Of a stretch of 64,000 nt of DNA, positions 24,480 to 36,317 are shown in pieces. This DNA comes from Symbiodinium natans (Eukaryota > Sar > Dinophyceae > Suessiales > Symbiodiniaceae), in contig CAJNDS010002436.1 in NCBI GenBank assembly GCA_905221605.1, positions 136,501-200,500 of the forward strand. Direction: 5' to 3'. The position numbers and the translations under genes were made by a program. How positions within the stretch are numbered: position 1 is the stretch's first letter; every line of letters begins with the position of its first letter. Under the pieces are notes generated by a model. That model saw only the letters and a list, made by a program, of their open reading frames with translations, was not told where the DNA came from and searched no databases.

Positions 24480-27400
24480 CAGACGTTGGGCGACCTGCGC
24501 GATACACCTGTTCGATACATCTGCGATAGCACTCATGAAGAACCCATGACCCAACTACGCATCAAGATTCCACATACACAAGTCAGGAGATCAGCGGGAT
24601 TTTTTCGCTACCGCTTCGGTGTTGCGGGGCCGCTGCCGTCAGCTTCCTCCACCTCAAGCCCGAATTGCAACCCCATACAGTCGGGGGGGTGGACGGTGCA
24701 GAGCCTTGTAGACCTTGAGGTTTGGCTTCTTGATACTGTGGGATTACTAGGCCGTTTGGCTTCGAGTTCCTCGACTCGGTTCTACGTCTACCGTAACTCG
24801 GGTTTCGCACCAGCAAGCTGCCGAAATACCTGCACTTATGCCCAAACCCAAACTGAACGCTTGCAATAATGCACAGCTGGCTACCCCCGTAGTTCATTGA
24901 GGCGGCTTATTGAGATTTCAAGGTTCGCTTAGCATCGTGTGGCGCGCAAAACTCTTTGCTGAACGATGCTGAACGCTTGGTCAAGTGTGTCAAGGGCAAG
25001 TCCCGAAGTCTCAGTAGAAGTTTCATCTTCAACCTAGCCGTTTGAGAAAGAGCAAATATACAGATGCAAAATAGACAAATGTTGAAAAGTCAGTGGCTTC
25101 TTCCGAACACTTGGTGCCAAGCAGGTCCCTGCACAGCAACTCAAAATGCCAGGGCTTGGCTGCTGCAGCTTTACGTCTGCCGCAGCTTTACGTCTGGGAA
25201 CAGAATGTACAAGATGGAGTACAACATGGAGAGACTCTGGATGCGGCTGGCGCAGCTGGCAGACCAAAACCTATGACAGGCCAGGATCAAAATGCAGCAT
25301 ATGCAGCCCACCATGCGTTCCACGCCGCGGACTGGACGCCCGGCGCTTTCAACAGTCCTCAGGTCCAGGCTCGCGCATTGCCTAACCATCGACGGAGCTG
25401 CATGTCCCGGCACTATGATTGCCATCCACACACACCAGCAGTTCATGGCTTCCAATTGTGTGGAAACGAAGGGCGCCCCCTGCTGAGGGGAGAACAAGAT
25501 CATCCCAACAGTAGGGCTGCGTCCGACAGCATGCGCCTGCCAGCCAGTGTCCCCCAGACATGAACCCGATGCCAGGTAGGCGGAGACAGTGTCTGAGAAG
25601 GAAAAACAGAAGCACACACAGCGCAGCACCGGCCAGGATCGTTGTGCTTTCCGTGACATTGCCCCCAATTGCCCCCAAAGCTTTGCCAAGATTGATCATG
25701 CAATTTCCGCTGTAAGCTGCCAGCTCAGCCATGGCGCTGGTGTCAACGCTGCAAAACGGCTGGGCCACGTAAAGCGCAAGCCAAGAAGTTCGGGCCCAAT
25801 CCGAGTAGTCACGTCGTGGGGTTCCGTGATAAATCAGAGTGACCAGTGCCTCTTGTAGCATCAGCGTGGTATGGCATGCGGAGGCCGCCAGCATCATCAG
25901 CAGAGCTGCAGACACGCCAACTCGAGCAAAGCAATAGGGCAACGTCATCTGTGCCACATTCAAGAAGCTAACCAAGGGGAACGTTGCCTCAATCCCCGTC
26001 CTCCTTCAGCTTCGACGTCTTTTGCCACATTGCCGAGCTCCACGTTGCCGCTCTTTGTACTCATCTCCGCCGCTTGCAAGAACTCATTGTTGACCGCATG
26101 CTGGTCCACCGCTTTCGACCGCCGCCGAGGCCGAAGAAGGGGCTGCGTCCAAGCCATGAGGGCGGCAGCTCTGGTCCTACGAACTCCGAGTTTAAGGTTA
26201 GGAACCCATGCACATCCTGACGTACCCTCACGTGTCGGCCTGAGCCATATGTATAAGTCTCGAGTGGTCGCTTGCAACGGCTGAGGGTGATGAGGGTTGG
26301 GGGGGCGTCTCGGGGGGTTCTGAGGGTGTGAGGGGCTGTTGGCTGCCTATGCCAGACTCTTTGGGTCTTCGCCCTGGCTTACGGAATGTCTGCGGCTTCG
26401 ACAGGGCATGTGGCGGCATGTGTTATGAGGATGCCGAAACCCGAAACCGCAAAAGCGGGGAGGGGGGGGCTCGGGGCTTCCAGAATAGGGGCTTGCGATG
26501 CTCAAGGACTTCACTCTTTCACCCGGCTGTCGCGCCCAAGACCCTGGAATGCAAAAGCATCGGGGCTTAGCCCTTACAGCAAAAATGAGCAACAACGATC
26601 AAAAACGATCAAAAACCGCAAGCTCCAAGGCGCCAGCCGTTCACCGGAGCTTCCGCATCTCCATTCCCCAGCACAGCCTCGGGCAGCAACAACACATAGG
26701 CGGACTCAAACGACAACCCCGAGCCCGCCAACCCAACGACAGAAAAGCTGCGCGCACGATGCCTCTAAGCATGACTTGCAGCTGCTGGCCGGGAGCTTTA
26801 GGGAACCCATGCGAACCCTCAACATGAAACATTGCTCTTGGGCCTCGAGCCCCAGGCGGGCTGGGCCCCCTGCTGTTCCATTGGCCACAAGGCGGCGCCT
26901 CGTCTGCTTTCCGCGCCCGAGGTGTTCGGGATTTTCGGGGGGATGGGGGAGTGGGGGAGGGGGGGAGGGGGGGAGGGGGGGAATTTGCTTGGACGCAAGC
27001 CCCTGCCTGCACTGCACCCCCAAGCCACCTTCAGATTCCCAGATTCACCATCCCACCAGACGGTGGGATCGAGACTTGTAATAGCCCAGCCGTGCTTCGA
27101 AGCCGGTTCGATTCAGGTATCCCAGGGATGCTCTCTGTGGCGAGGTGCAGCGGACGCATTAGGCTGTGCGTACGTCCTTCTTCTCTATTCCAGATCCTTT
27201 CGCACGAGGAAAAGTGCGAAGATTTTTGTTCTTCTACTCACCAGGAACTGGAAGTATCAATGAAGAGCTTCTCCCTCGATGATTCACTTCGGGGGCCTGC
27301 CCGTCTCGTCCGTTGTAGCGAGCAGTGCTGCAACTACAACAGCATGCAAGATGTGGGCCGCTTGAGGGTACTATGCTGTGGTTTTGCTTTCCTTGCGTTG
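24480..27400. repeat. Transporter segment, unit D (degraded)
   Basis: This holds the same elements in the same order as units A-C. There is the 3'-flank block ('gcaagctgccgaaat...aaactcaaggcttgc' type) at 24750-24880, the transporter relic, and the 'gaatgtctgcggcttc' block at 26385. The 'actggaagtatc' block is at 27247. Its 24480-24600 part also matches 47850-47960, and 24900-25090 matches 62750-62940, so D and E form a subfamily. Confidence 0.75.
25240..26157 (-). pseudogene. AAAP amino-acid transporter pseudogene (unit D)
   Basis: It begins like the intact paralogues ([20 protein letters not shown] at 26157). The frame breaks after about 65 codons and resumes in another frame at 25975 with [19 protein letters not shown] and [20 protein letters not shown]. 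It breaks again inside the fourth-fifth membrane segments. The central and C-terminal membrane segments are mostly deleted, with remnants of the MAIKVLG and VGCIT regions around 25290-25440. Stops and shifts make a functional protein impossible. Confidence 0.8.
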
Positions 27401-27534
27401 CTTTGGTGGGAGGTCATACAGCAAACCTGCTGGTTGCTGGATTGGTCACGAAACCAGAAATCAAAAAGGACCTGCTTAGCGCGCGAAGCAGTGACGAGAC
27501 TTCATAGATCGGGCCCTGGCGCACCTGGACTTGA
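26158..27534. other. 5' flank of unit D, no gene
   Basis: Contains flank blocks shared with units A-C and a G-rich tract at 26934-26982. The overlapping plus-strand frames at 26386-27568 run over this G-tract and show no domain. Part of 27320-27420 resembles 51830-51920. Confidence 0.5.
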
Positions 27535-27862
27535 TGCCACACAATTGCAACTGGCGCTTTTGCTATGACCTCTGACGACTTTTGCGGGTCATGCATGACA
27601 GCATGTCAGAGGTCAGCTCAAAATCACATGAAAACACCAAGACAAGCTCCTGCTTTCGAAACCCTGCCTCATGAGCATAGCGGACGAAGAATGGTGCCCT
27701 CCCGCTTGAGCTAAATGGCGGCACACAAGGGCTGCGACGTCAACGGGCTGCTTGTAAGCACGGCGCATGCGCATTTCTCACGATTTTGCATGAATGCCCA
27801 CCTTAGTCTGCTTGCCGGGCTTGCCATCTGACTCTGGACCGCCACAAGAAATACATGGAAAT
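27535..27862. repeat. Third, diverged copy of the ~0.6 kb repeat (partial)
   Basis: Shares the blocks 'cctcccgcttgagct', 'ggcggcaca', 'gtaagcacggcgcatg' and 'ccgcaagaaatac' with 22040-22215 and 23950-24125, in the same order. It lacks the poly-C run. Confidence 0.65.
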
Positions 27863-28439
27863 GCAAAACTCCCTTTTCAGACTTCACTGGCATGCAATTG
27901 CGTCTAATGTGACAGCTCTTATCCGAGATCATGAAGACGGGGAGGGTCCTCGGGGGTGGGGGGAAGGGCCGTTGCTTATCAATGGTTTAGCATCAGCTTA
28001 TCACCTGATTTGGGGATAAACTTCGAATAAGCTCTTGAAAAGCTCAGGGTTGTGTGTTTTGGGGATGTTGTTATGAACAAGCGGTGTCTTGGAGTAGGAT
28101 CACGAAACAGTTTTGAACCTAGAGAGCCCAAATGGCACTAGCTGCAAGTTCACAACAGCACAAGTTGCAACCTTTGTTGAGGTCTCAAACGGTCTGAATG
28201 TTCTGGCTACTTCCTACCCTGCGCTTCTCCAATTTGCAGGATCAACAAAGGCCCTACCCCCCGCCTCCCCGCCCGAATCCCCGCCCCCCCCCCATCTTCA
28301 TGACGTGAGGAAAGACCCTAAAATGGGTCAAGGCAAAGGTCAGAGGTCCACATAGTCGCTGACAGGGTACCTAGGCTTGGTCAGGGAATTCCCAAAAAAA
28401 AACTCCCGATCCCGTGTCGCCACAGCCCCGTCAACCTAT

Positions 28440-31182
28440 TTACAAAGAATGCCGCTCGGAACCGAGACACTGGGCACCCATCAGGCGAATTGCTCTCGAG
28501 TGGAAGGCCTCCCTGACAACGGTGCCGCCCATGATGACCCGGTCATGACTGCTCTTTCCTTGGCTTGGAGTTTGGGGGGGCAGGGCATAATTCGGGCTGA
28601 GATTCAGGAGCTCGGGCCAGGGCTGCAGCTAGACTTGTTTCAGGAGCAGTTGCGCTGTTGCATGCTGTTGCTCGTTTGTACCAGGGGAGGACCATGGCGC
28701 GTCGCTGCCGTTGCTCGTGCATATGCCTCGAAACATCTCGAAACCCCGTACCAAACTAGCGGGCTGCCTCACAAATTCAACCCAGTCTCCGCCGGCCCGG
28801 CCATGCAAGACCCGCCAGTTGTCCAGAATGAGCATTTGACCCTTGCCGATGGGCACCTGAACTTCGAACTCCGGGCCATGGATCATTTCGTTAAAGAGGG
28901 TGTATGCCCTGTACCACTCCTCAAAGTGCTCGAAGGGCACCGTGCTCGGTGTTCTGAAGACCTCGTTGTACTGAATGCGCACAATGCCTCCAGCAGGGTC
29001 CGTCTGGATGATGGGCTGCTTGGTCGTGATGAGCATGGTCTGCGTGCCCTCCTGTGCTGAGTCAACCCTGGACCTGATGAAGTCCCTCTCCTGGCAGTTG
29101 CCATACGTGGACAGGAGCTTGAAGGCAGCGGGGTCGCGTTCTCGCAGGGCCTCCGCCACGGCGTAGCCGTCCACGAGGGTGTTACAACCTGTCCCATGGA
29201 CATAGTTGACGACCAAGAGAAGGGCTGGGACGCCGTGTGCTGCCACCGACTGATCGGTGTGATTGTTCAGCCGGACGGTCTGAGCGTAGCTGACACTCTT
29301 TGCCGACTCCTTCTTCTGGATGATCCAGTTCGGCGATTCCCTGGCCGGATCCTTCTGCATTCCTCCCAAGCACTGGTTCGCGAAGTGCAAGAGCACGCTG
29401 GCATCCTCTGCTGGTGTCACGTTGTCCATGATTATGACTCCGTGCTTCATCAGGCTCTGCAGCATCTCCAAGTTTGCTTCTTCCGACGTCATAACGGATT
29501 CAAACTCGCGGTGCTGGAATTGGTCCGGAATGCCCTGGTTCTTGAACCTAGCTTGTTGATGGAACTCATGGCAACCGCTTCTGAAGAGTTTTCATCTTTG
29601 GCAAAGAACTCTTTCCAACGTCAACCAAGAGGCAATGCTTTGCAGCGGAGGTCCGGGGCGGGCACCCCGGCAAAGCCAGAGTACGGCTCCAGCCATGCCC
29701 AGTCTGCCTGTCGACCGGCCCAGTATACTGCATCAAAAGACAGTTAGCCCGCCAAAGTCCGTACAGTCTGGGTGCAGGTTTCTCAGCAGATAATGCAAAT
29801 GTGTGAAAGTCCGGCAGAGTCAATGTAAAGACATGCAGGCAGGGTACACGCATGGGACGGGCAGCTACGGGAAGCCCGAAAATCACATGCCAGCTATATC
29901 GATTACCAAGAGGGGGCATGGCATGTTAATGGAGACGTTGTAAAGCGGCTTGGCAGCTGCAACCCGTGGTCGTCCGGGCATTACATCTTGATGTGTTTTC
30001 AATACGTTAGCACCCAGGTTCCAAGCCAAACATCTCATGTTGACAGTGGGAACAAAAACCTGCTCGAAAGCTACGACTGCCTGGCTTCGGCTTGGCTTTT
30101 GCAACAGCGTTCATCCCCGAGAGAGTTCTAGAGTCATGACGCGGGCGGGGAGGGGGAAGCCACGTTTGCAACAGATTTATGCAGGCACTGGCCATTTTCG
30201 CGTTGATGGTTGTAAACCTGTTCGACCTGTTTCAAATGGCTTGGGCTTGGCTTCGTGACAGCGCGTGGTGCAGGACTTGCGGTTTTAGGGTCTAGGCAAC
30301 GATCGTCCAGGCCGACTGTAAGTTGAGTCACTGCGCTGGCTAGCGGGCACGAGGCGCCTTCCTTGGATGATGCCGGGGGCCCTGGATCTACTGTCCCGCC
30401 ACGCTGGCATAGCTCCGCAGGAAGTGGCTTGGGAAGCCAGTTGGCGGCACCTCCCTCTCCGACTCCCACAAAACCTGCGCAGTCCCTACACTGGAGGAAC
30501 ATGCGCTCAACCATGCTTTGCCAGGAACTCGTGCAGAAAAGCTGAAACCGTCCACGTCATGTCACCCATATGATGTCACCTGCCCATCCCAACCTGCACA
30601 AAGAAACCTTCCACTTACACTTTCATTCGGGATGGCCCACATGGCACCTCCAAGCTGCCATCCACCACCCTGGTTTCTTTGACGCATCCGTCTGCGTGGG
30701 CGCCGCTTGCCTCAGGGGCTGATGGTTTGGTGTGGCTTGGTGAAAGATGTCGACTGCACATGACTGCACTGAAGCGCTGTTTGCAAAGTTTATAAGGCAA
30801 ACAGCCTTGAACACGATCTTGTCCAGGTAACGCTCACCAGCTGATTCGGACACGAAGTAGGCCTTAGAACTGAAGAGCCTAAGGGTAAACGTTTGCAAGG
30901 TTGGCGAGACCAGCACGGCGCAATCCTATCTGCGTAGGCAAGGCACGTCGCGGCACGCATCGCGCAGCCAAAGGCCATGCATCAGGAACTCGGAGCCATC
31001 TGAAAACTTGACCTGGCGGCACACGAGGCTGCGGCATCTCACTGGATCACTGAGGAATCCTGTCAAGTTGGAACCGGACATCCAACTCGCACGAGGCGAA
31101 TGAACCCGCCTGCACCTGCTTGCCGGCGCGGCGGACGGCGGCCTCCGTGAGCTTCACGTCGGTGAATGCCGGGGAGGCAACC
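28440..31182 (-). CDS. Gamma-butyrobetaine / trimethyllysine dioxygenase-like 2-oxoglutarate oxygenase, six exons
   Basis: Family enzymes hydroxylate trimethyl-ammonium substrates in carnitine synthesis. My exon model (minus): E1 about 31182-31116 (FTDVKLTEAAVRRAGKQ; donor GTGCAG); E2 31012-about 30932 (VKFSDGSEFLMHGLWLRDAC, the N-terminal-domain WLRD signature); E3 from 30862 (AYFVSESAGERYLDKIVF); E4 about 30490-30396 (VLWESE, SHFLRSYASVAG); E5 about 29551-28788, the catalytic core; E6 28553-28440 (HDRVIMGGTVVREAFHSRAI, stop TAA). E5 carries LNNHTDQ (His and Asp ligands near 29261-29253) and DNWRVLHGR (distal His at 28805-28803), the family hallmark. E5 to E6 join in phase at a GA donor (GGA|GACTGG). 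An in-frame stop precedes E1, so the start codon lies in an unseen upstream exon. E3-E4 ends are approximate, and another exon may be missing between them. The iron site is complete, so the gene may be functional. Exact substrate is unknown. Confidence 0.72.
29715..29805. repeat. Dispersed repeat ('tgcatcaaaa...gcaggtttctcagcag')
   Basis: The block with 'tatactgcatcaaaa', 'ttagcccgc' and 'ggtgcaggtttctcagca' recurs at 47572-47655. The start of the latter ('acatgcccatggtgccc') recurs at 21077-21095. It lies within an intron of the dioxygenase gene. Confidence 0.65.
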
Positions 31183-34100
31183 TAGACTGCGTGCAGACTG
31201 CCCAGAGTTCGACTGCCCAGGCTCTTCTAGCTTGAGAAGCAAAAATAGTGACCGATGCCTGTCTCACCACCGCGTGCACTGAACTGAGACTCAAGAACCC
31301 TACAACTAAATCTCCAGGCAATCCTAACATGCATGAGCAGGCAGAACTACACCACGCCCTGGCCTAGGCTCCCTTTGAGAGAAATCCAAATGTCCCCAAT
31401 CCCAAACTTTAGACACCTACAATAACCTCTGGGAATTCTTTGAATTTTGGGTTTTGTTGATGCGAAACAACGTAGCTCGTCTGACAATGAGCAGGCACTT
31501 CCCTTCGAAGAAAATTGCTTCAAACAACGCACACGTGCTCTTTTGAAGGGTTCAGGTGGGTGCCAATCTCCTTCCAGGTCTCAGGGTTTGCTGGATGGGT
31601 GGGAATGTGTGTTGGTATGTGAGATTGCCTCAAGTAGGGATGCAAACGGGGCACCAATGCCTAGCAAAGGCACACAAGGAAACTGCGCCCTGCCCCCAAT
31701 GAAACATGGGCATTCGCGTGTTTCTCAAGTTTAGGCTCGGGAAATGTTCTCAACGGAAAAGTGCCAACTACGCACCATTGACTGGCAAAAAGCAGAACTT
31801 GGCACAAAATGTAAATTCTGTGGACGTTCGAGGTTCCAAATATCCGTCACCTGTCCACATAACTCGAAAGGATGTCCTGGGCTTGGGGCTTGTTTGGAAA
31901 GTTTAGAATCACTAAGCGCTGAGGAGATGTCTGTTGTTGTCGGATTGTTGCTATGTAAACGAAAATCTCGTTTTTCTTCCTGGTAGAACCCTTATTGCCA
32001 CGAAGTGCTAAGCTCTAGGCCCCGACCTAGTGCCCTGAAACCCTGCGCGTAGTCCAGCTTGGGTTACTTCGTCTCAGACGGGTTCAAAGAGTACTAAAGA
32101 CGAGATGAGCCCTTCCGGAACCAAAGCCCCAGAACCCAAACTTTTGAGATGGGATTAGACTTCAGGGCTTGTGAGTCTAAAGGAAATTCTAGTCTCACCT
32201 GAAATACATGTGCATTTTCGGACGGCTGGCTGAGCGAGGAACCCCGAGCCCTGAGTCCCTCGCATTCACCGCACCGCGTCGGCAAAGACGGCGAAACATG
32301 GCGTCAGCTACCCAGAAGCCGGGCCTCTGTTTGTCTCTGCTTTCTTTGGGCTTAGCCTCAGCTCCATGTGTTGCTGCACCATTTTGGCTCACCCTGCAGA
32401 ATGCAGCGGGGCAAGCGGAGAGAAATGCAGCATACAAGTCAGTCCGGAAGTCTGCCAAGCGTCACCCCGACAGATCACACTCTCACCCTGGCAGTTCGAA
32501 TCAAGAAGTGCAAGGCTCACTGCTCATTTTGATGAGGCGGTTGCAGGTCCAGTGCGATGGTTGTTCAACCTGGCACGCAGGTGGCAGATCGTGGGCTCAG
32601 GCTCCAGCTTTGAGCAGCTGGGCCACACAGCAGCGCAGATAGTGGATCACGAGAGCGCAAGCACAAGCATACAACATGAATATCTCACCGGAGGGCTTGG
32701 GGGCTTCCGGAGTATCCGGCGGCGCTGCGGCACGAGGAATCTTGTTCACTGGATGACGTGTGTTTGGGATGCTTGCCGCATGCCGCCCTTCATGAAGCAC
32801 TAGGAGCTAGGACCTTTCGGGAGGTGTACGATGCCATACATCACACTGCCCCCGGGATGCGGACCCGCGAAGTGGACGCGGAAGGTCGACGTCTAGCCCA
32901 CTGAGATCTGATCCTCAGTGGCACTACGAAGCTCGGACACTGCGAAAATCTGTGAAACCTTAGCCACGACCTGTGACCCACGTATTCTGAAGACGAGCCA
33001 CGAATTCGCCTGGGACTTTGCAAAGATCATGCGAGAACACTGAGAACACCTTGGTTCTCGGTTCTGGGATTCTCTGGGTGCCTTGTTGGGGCATCTTGGA
33101 ACTATCTCAGCTGCACCTGCAATATGCCTACATGCAGTCCACGCAATTTGACGTGTCTCGTATAGATGAGCTTCGCCAACCTTAAAACTGAAACGTCTGA
33201 GCTCCGTGGCTTCCTTGCATGTAGTAACTTCGTTGCACGTGGCGCAGTGGTTGTGGACCTTGGCTTCACATGGCTTGGGAGCTGGAAAACCCCCTCCTGC
33301 ACATCGGCTGTCTGAATATGATGTATGAAACTAGACTATATTGCATAAAAACTATAATAGACATAAACCCCCAAGTTCAATATCGCTTCCGGCACTTCAC
33401 AAGCCTCAACCTCACTAACCCGAAGTTCCCGATTCAGGCCGTCAGGCAACGAGACAGCTGCAAAGTCTGACACGCAACCGGGCCTTCATTGAGACAAGAA
33501 GCAGCACGCAACCTGCATTCCAGTGTGTAGAACCGGCAGTGCATATCAACATGTATACATATATATATATATATACAGTAAAACATAATATCAGTAACTA
33601 GTCTAGTATATGCCATACAACCTACGTTACATAACATGGTGCTATATTCATCGTATAATATAACATCATGAAAACCATATACTATGGGAACAAAACATAC
33701 ACCATTATTCCATCATATAAGAAGAATGCAACAACAGACGTGCTAAGAGATGGGACAGAAGAGAGACGTATAATATATTCTATAGCAGGCAAACTTGGTA
33801 GCCCAGTAACCACAGGGTTCCTTGTTTGGGGTTGGTTACTGTTGAAAATTTTAAGGGAACTTTGAACCAAAAACATGGAAAAGGGCACCACTGGGCTACC
33901 AAGGCAATGTTCAAGGCACGCTCTGCCCGCACTGACATCATCACGTGACCATGCCACAGCAAACCCTCCACCCTCGGAGTTTAAGAACCCCAGTGAACCT
34001 AATAGTCCCAAGCCCTAGAGGCCCCGAAAAAAACACCAACACCCAAAAAAGTCGAAAAACCCTCCACCGCCTGGGTGAGGTTTCCCTGCCCATCGATGAG

Positions 34101-34599
34101 GCAGCGTCCCAGCAGCTCTACGCAGCCCGTGGCCAGAGATTGAAGCCTGGCCTGTTTCAAGATGCCCAAAAGGCTTACGAATTTGGGGCTTGTACTTCTT
34201 CTACAGACGTGGTTCAAAGGTCGGGCTCAATCTGTTGTCACGATGTGTCGCGGCTTTCGCGTGCCCTCGCGTGTTGGAAGGCGCACCACGCCTGATGTAT
34301 AGCAAGGGAAGCAAACCCACTAGCTCCTGCACCCCACTGACTACTTTGGGTTTACTCACCAATATATCTGCAAGAAATCATAAATAGGAACAAGAAATAC
34401 AAACGTAAGTAGAATTGTAATGTTATAACAAATAAAATGATGCATATATACCGTACATATATATATATAAATATGTATAACATGCAAGTTACAAGTGTGT
34501 ACAGTTTGTCCCTTAAAGCCATCCACATCTACCCGGCTGCCTCATCGTTTTGGATCGCCCTTTGGTACCTCTTGCCGCTGGAGCTCCTGGGCTCCCAGG
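31183..34599. other. No gene recognised
   Basis: No domain seen. The 5' exon of the dioxygenase gene should lie in the first part, but I could not identify it. 32865-32925 resembles 1553-1615 and 8955-9010 (a 'gaagtggacgcggaa' block), a dispersed repeat. An AT run is at 33560-33575. A T-rich, lower-GC stretch lies at 33550-33800. Confidence 0.5.
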
Positions 34600-35240
34600 G
34601 TCTCTCGGGCTTTTCAGGCTCCTTTAGGATTTTAGGGTTTGAGGGTTCAAGGTCTAGGGTTCTTCGTGTTCTTGCCACCCGCCCAACACTCACGCGCCGT
34701 GCAGGGGCTTCTTGGGCTTTAGGCTTTTTTGTTTGTTGAGTTGTTGGGTTCAATGCTTCTAGCGTTCAAGGGTGCTGCGCGATTTGAAGCGCTACGAGTC
34801 GGATCGCACGATTAGGCCCCCCAAACCCTAAGAGCACCCGAAGCGCTTTTCGGGTGTAGGGTTTCCAAAACCTCGCACGAGACCCTTAAGCCTGAAAGCC
34901 CAACACCCTCAACGCCCTTAATCCCTTTAATCCTCTAAACCCTCAACCCGCACTAGCCCCTAAACCGGCCATTGCGCCTCCTATCAAAACGCATCTAACG
35001 GTGTAGTAGTTCTCCGGTTGAATACGAACACCAGGCCCTAGGCCTCAAAAACCCTCTCAAAATCGGCCCAGGTCTCAAGCTTGCGCTTCTGCTCCTTCAA
35101 ACTGTGGAGGAGCTTCCTGTCTTGTTGGCCTCGCTGGGTGGGGTGGGAGGGGGGAGTGTGAAGTTAGGGTTTAGGGCTTAGGGTTGGGGGTGTAGGGTTT
35201 TAGGGTTTGGGATCTTGTGGGTTTTCAGGGCTTTGGAGTT
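34600..35240. repeat. Degenerate telomere-like (TTTAGGG / CCCTAAA) sequence
   Basis: Many imperfect units, such as 'ttttagggtttgagggttc' near 34628, 'aaccctaag' near 34825, 'ccctaaac' near 34970 and 'gttagggtttagggcttagg' near 35164. They are too degenerate for a true telomere. Similar CCCTGAA/CCCTAAA tracts occur 5' of each transporter copy (37685, 42770, 50815). Confidence 0.55.
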
Positions 35241-36033
35241 TGGCGGCTCTGGTGGGTAGCTTCTGAGACAGGAACCCCACACCCTAAACTCCAAGCCCGC
35301 CAGGATACTCAAGTTTAGAAGGAGGCGTCATCAGGGGAGCTTCGCGCTAAACCCCAAACCCAAAAAAGGGCGTTGCGATTTGGTGCAGTCGGGGGCGGTT
35401 GGATGTTCAGGGGCTTGAGAACTTCGCACGTTGCATTGTATGTTAAGCCCGTTAATCTTTCAGGGCTTCACGGCCCAGGGTTCGCCGAGGGATGAAACGT
35501 TGGGCTTCGGGGTCTGCTCTGTGCATGCTGTGTTTTGGCCCTTCGCTAGCCCGGACCAGAAACCTCAACCTCCTCAACTGGTGGGGTGATCGCCTTTTGC
35601 TTGTGGCTTGTTGATACGTTGGGATTACAAGAAGGTGGGGAAGGGAGTTGCTTATTTGTCTTTCGAAGTCCTCGACTCTGAACTACGTTTACTACTCTAC
35701 CAGCAACATCAGGCGCGCAGCCGTTCGCGGATCTTTGTACAAGCAAGCTGCCGAAATCCCAGCACTCGTGCCCACACACAAACTCAAGGCTTGCCAGGCA
35801 CAGCTGGCTCGCCCCAGTGTTCTTGGAGGCGGCTTTGGGTTTTCAAGGCCCGCTTCGCATTGTTTTGCAGAGGAACCTCGCTCAGCGACATGGTCCTTGC
35901 ATCGACTGCTCGACCAACGTTGACTACAACAGTCTCCATCAGGAGTCATGTTCGGCGATGTTGAAGGGCAAACCACTGGCGTTTTGCTTCACATACACAC
36001 CCTTTCGGCATATGCATGTATGTATGTATGTGC

Positions 36034-36185
<152 letters not shown>

Positions 36186-36317
36186 GTGTGTGTGTTTATA
36201 TTTACATTTAGTTATTTCTCGATATTCTGCACGCCTTGCATTCTACAGATATACTTCTTCTCAACTTTCTACTGACATCTCGGGACTTGCTCTCCAACAT
36301 GTTGAAAATGAAACTCT

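Noticed and set aside
27085-27125. tRNA-like B-box (GGTTCGATTC) preceded by an A-box-like TAGCCCAGCCG
   Set aside because: The two boxes are too close together for a tRNA or tRNA-derived SINE, and no acceptor stem can be formed.
32372-32398. Match to the 3' part of the dinoflagellate spliced leader (CCATTTTGGCTCA)
   Set aside because: Only 13 bases match, the leader's 5' part and final AAG are missing, and no gene starts downstream. Probably chance. I saw no full spliced-leader relic anywhere in the window.
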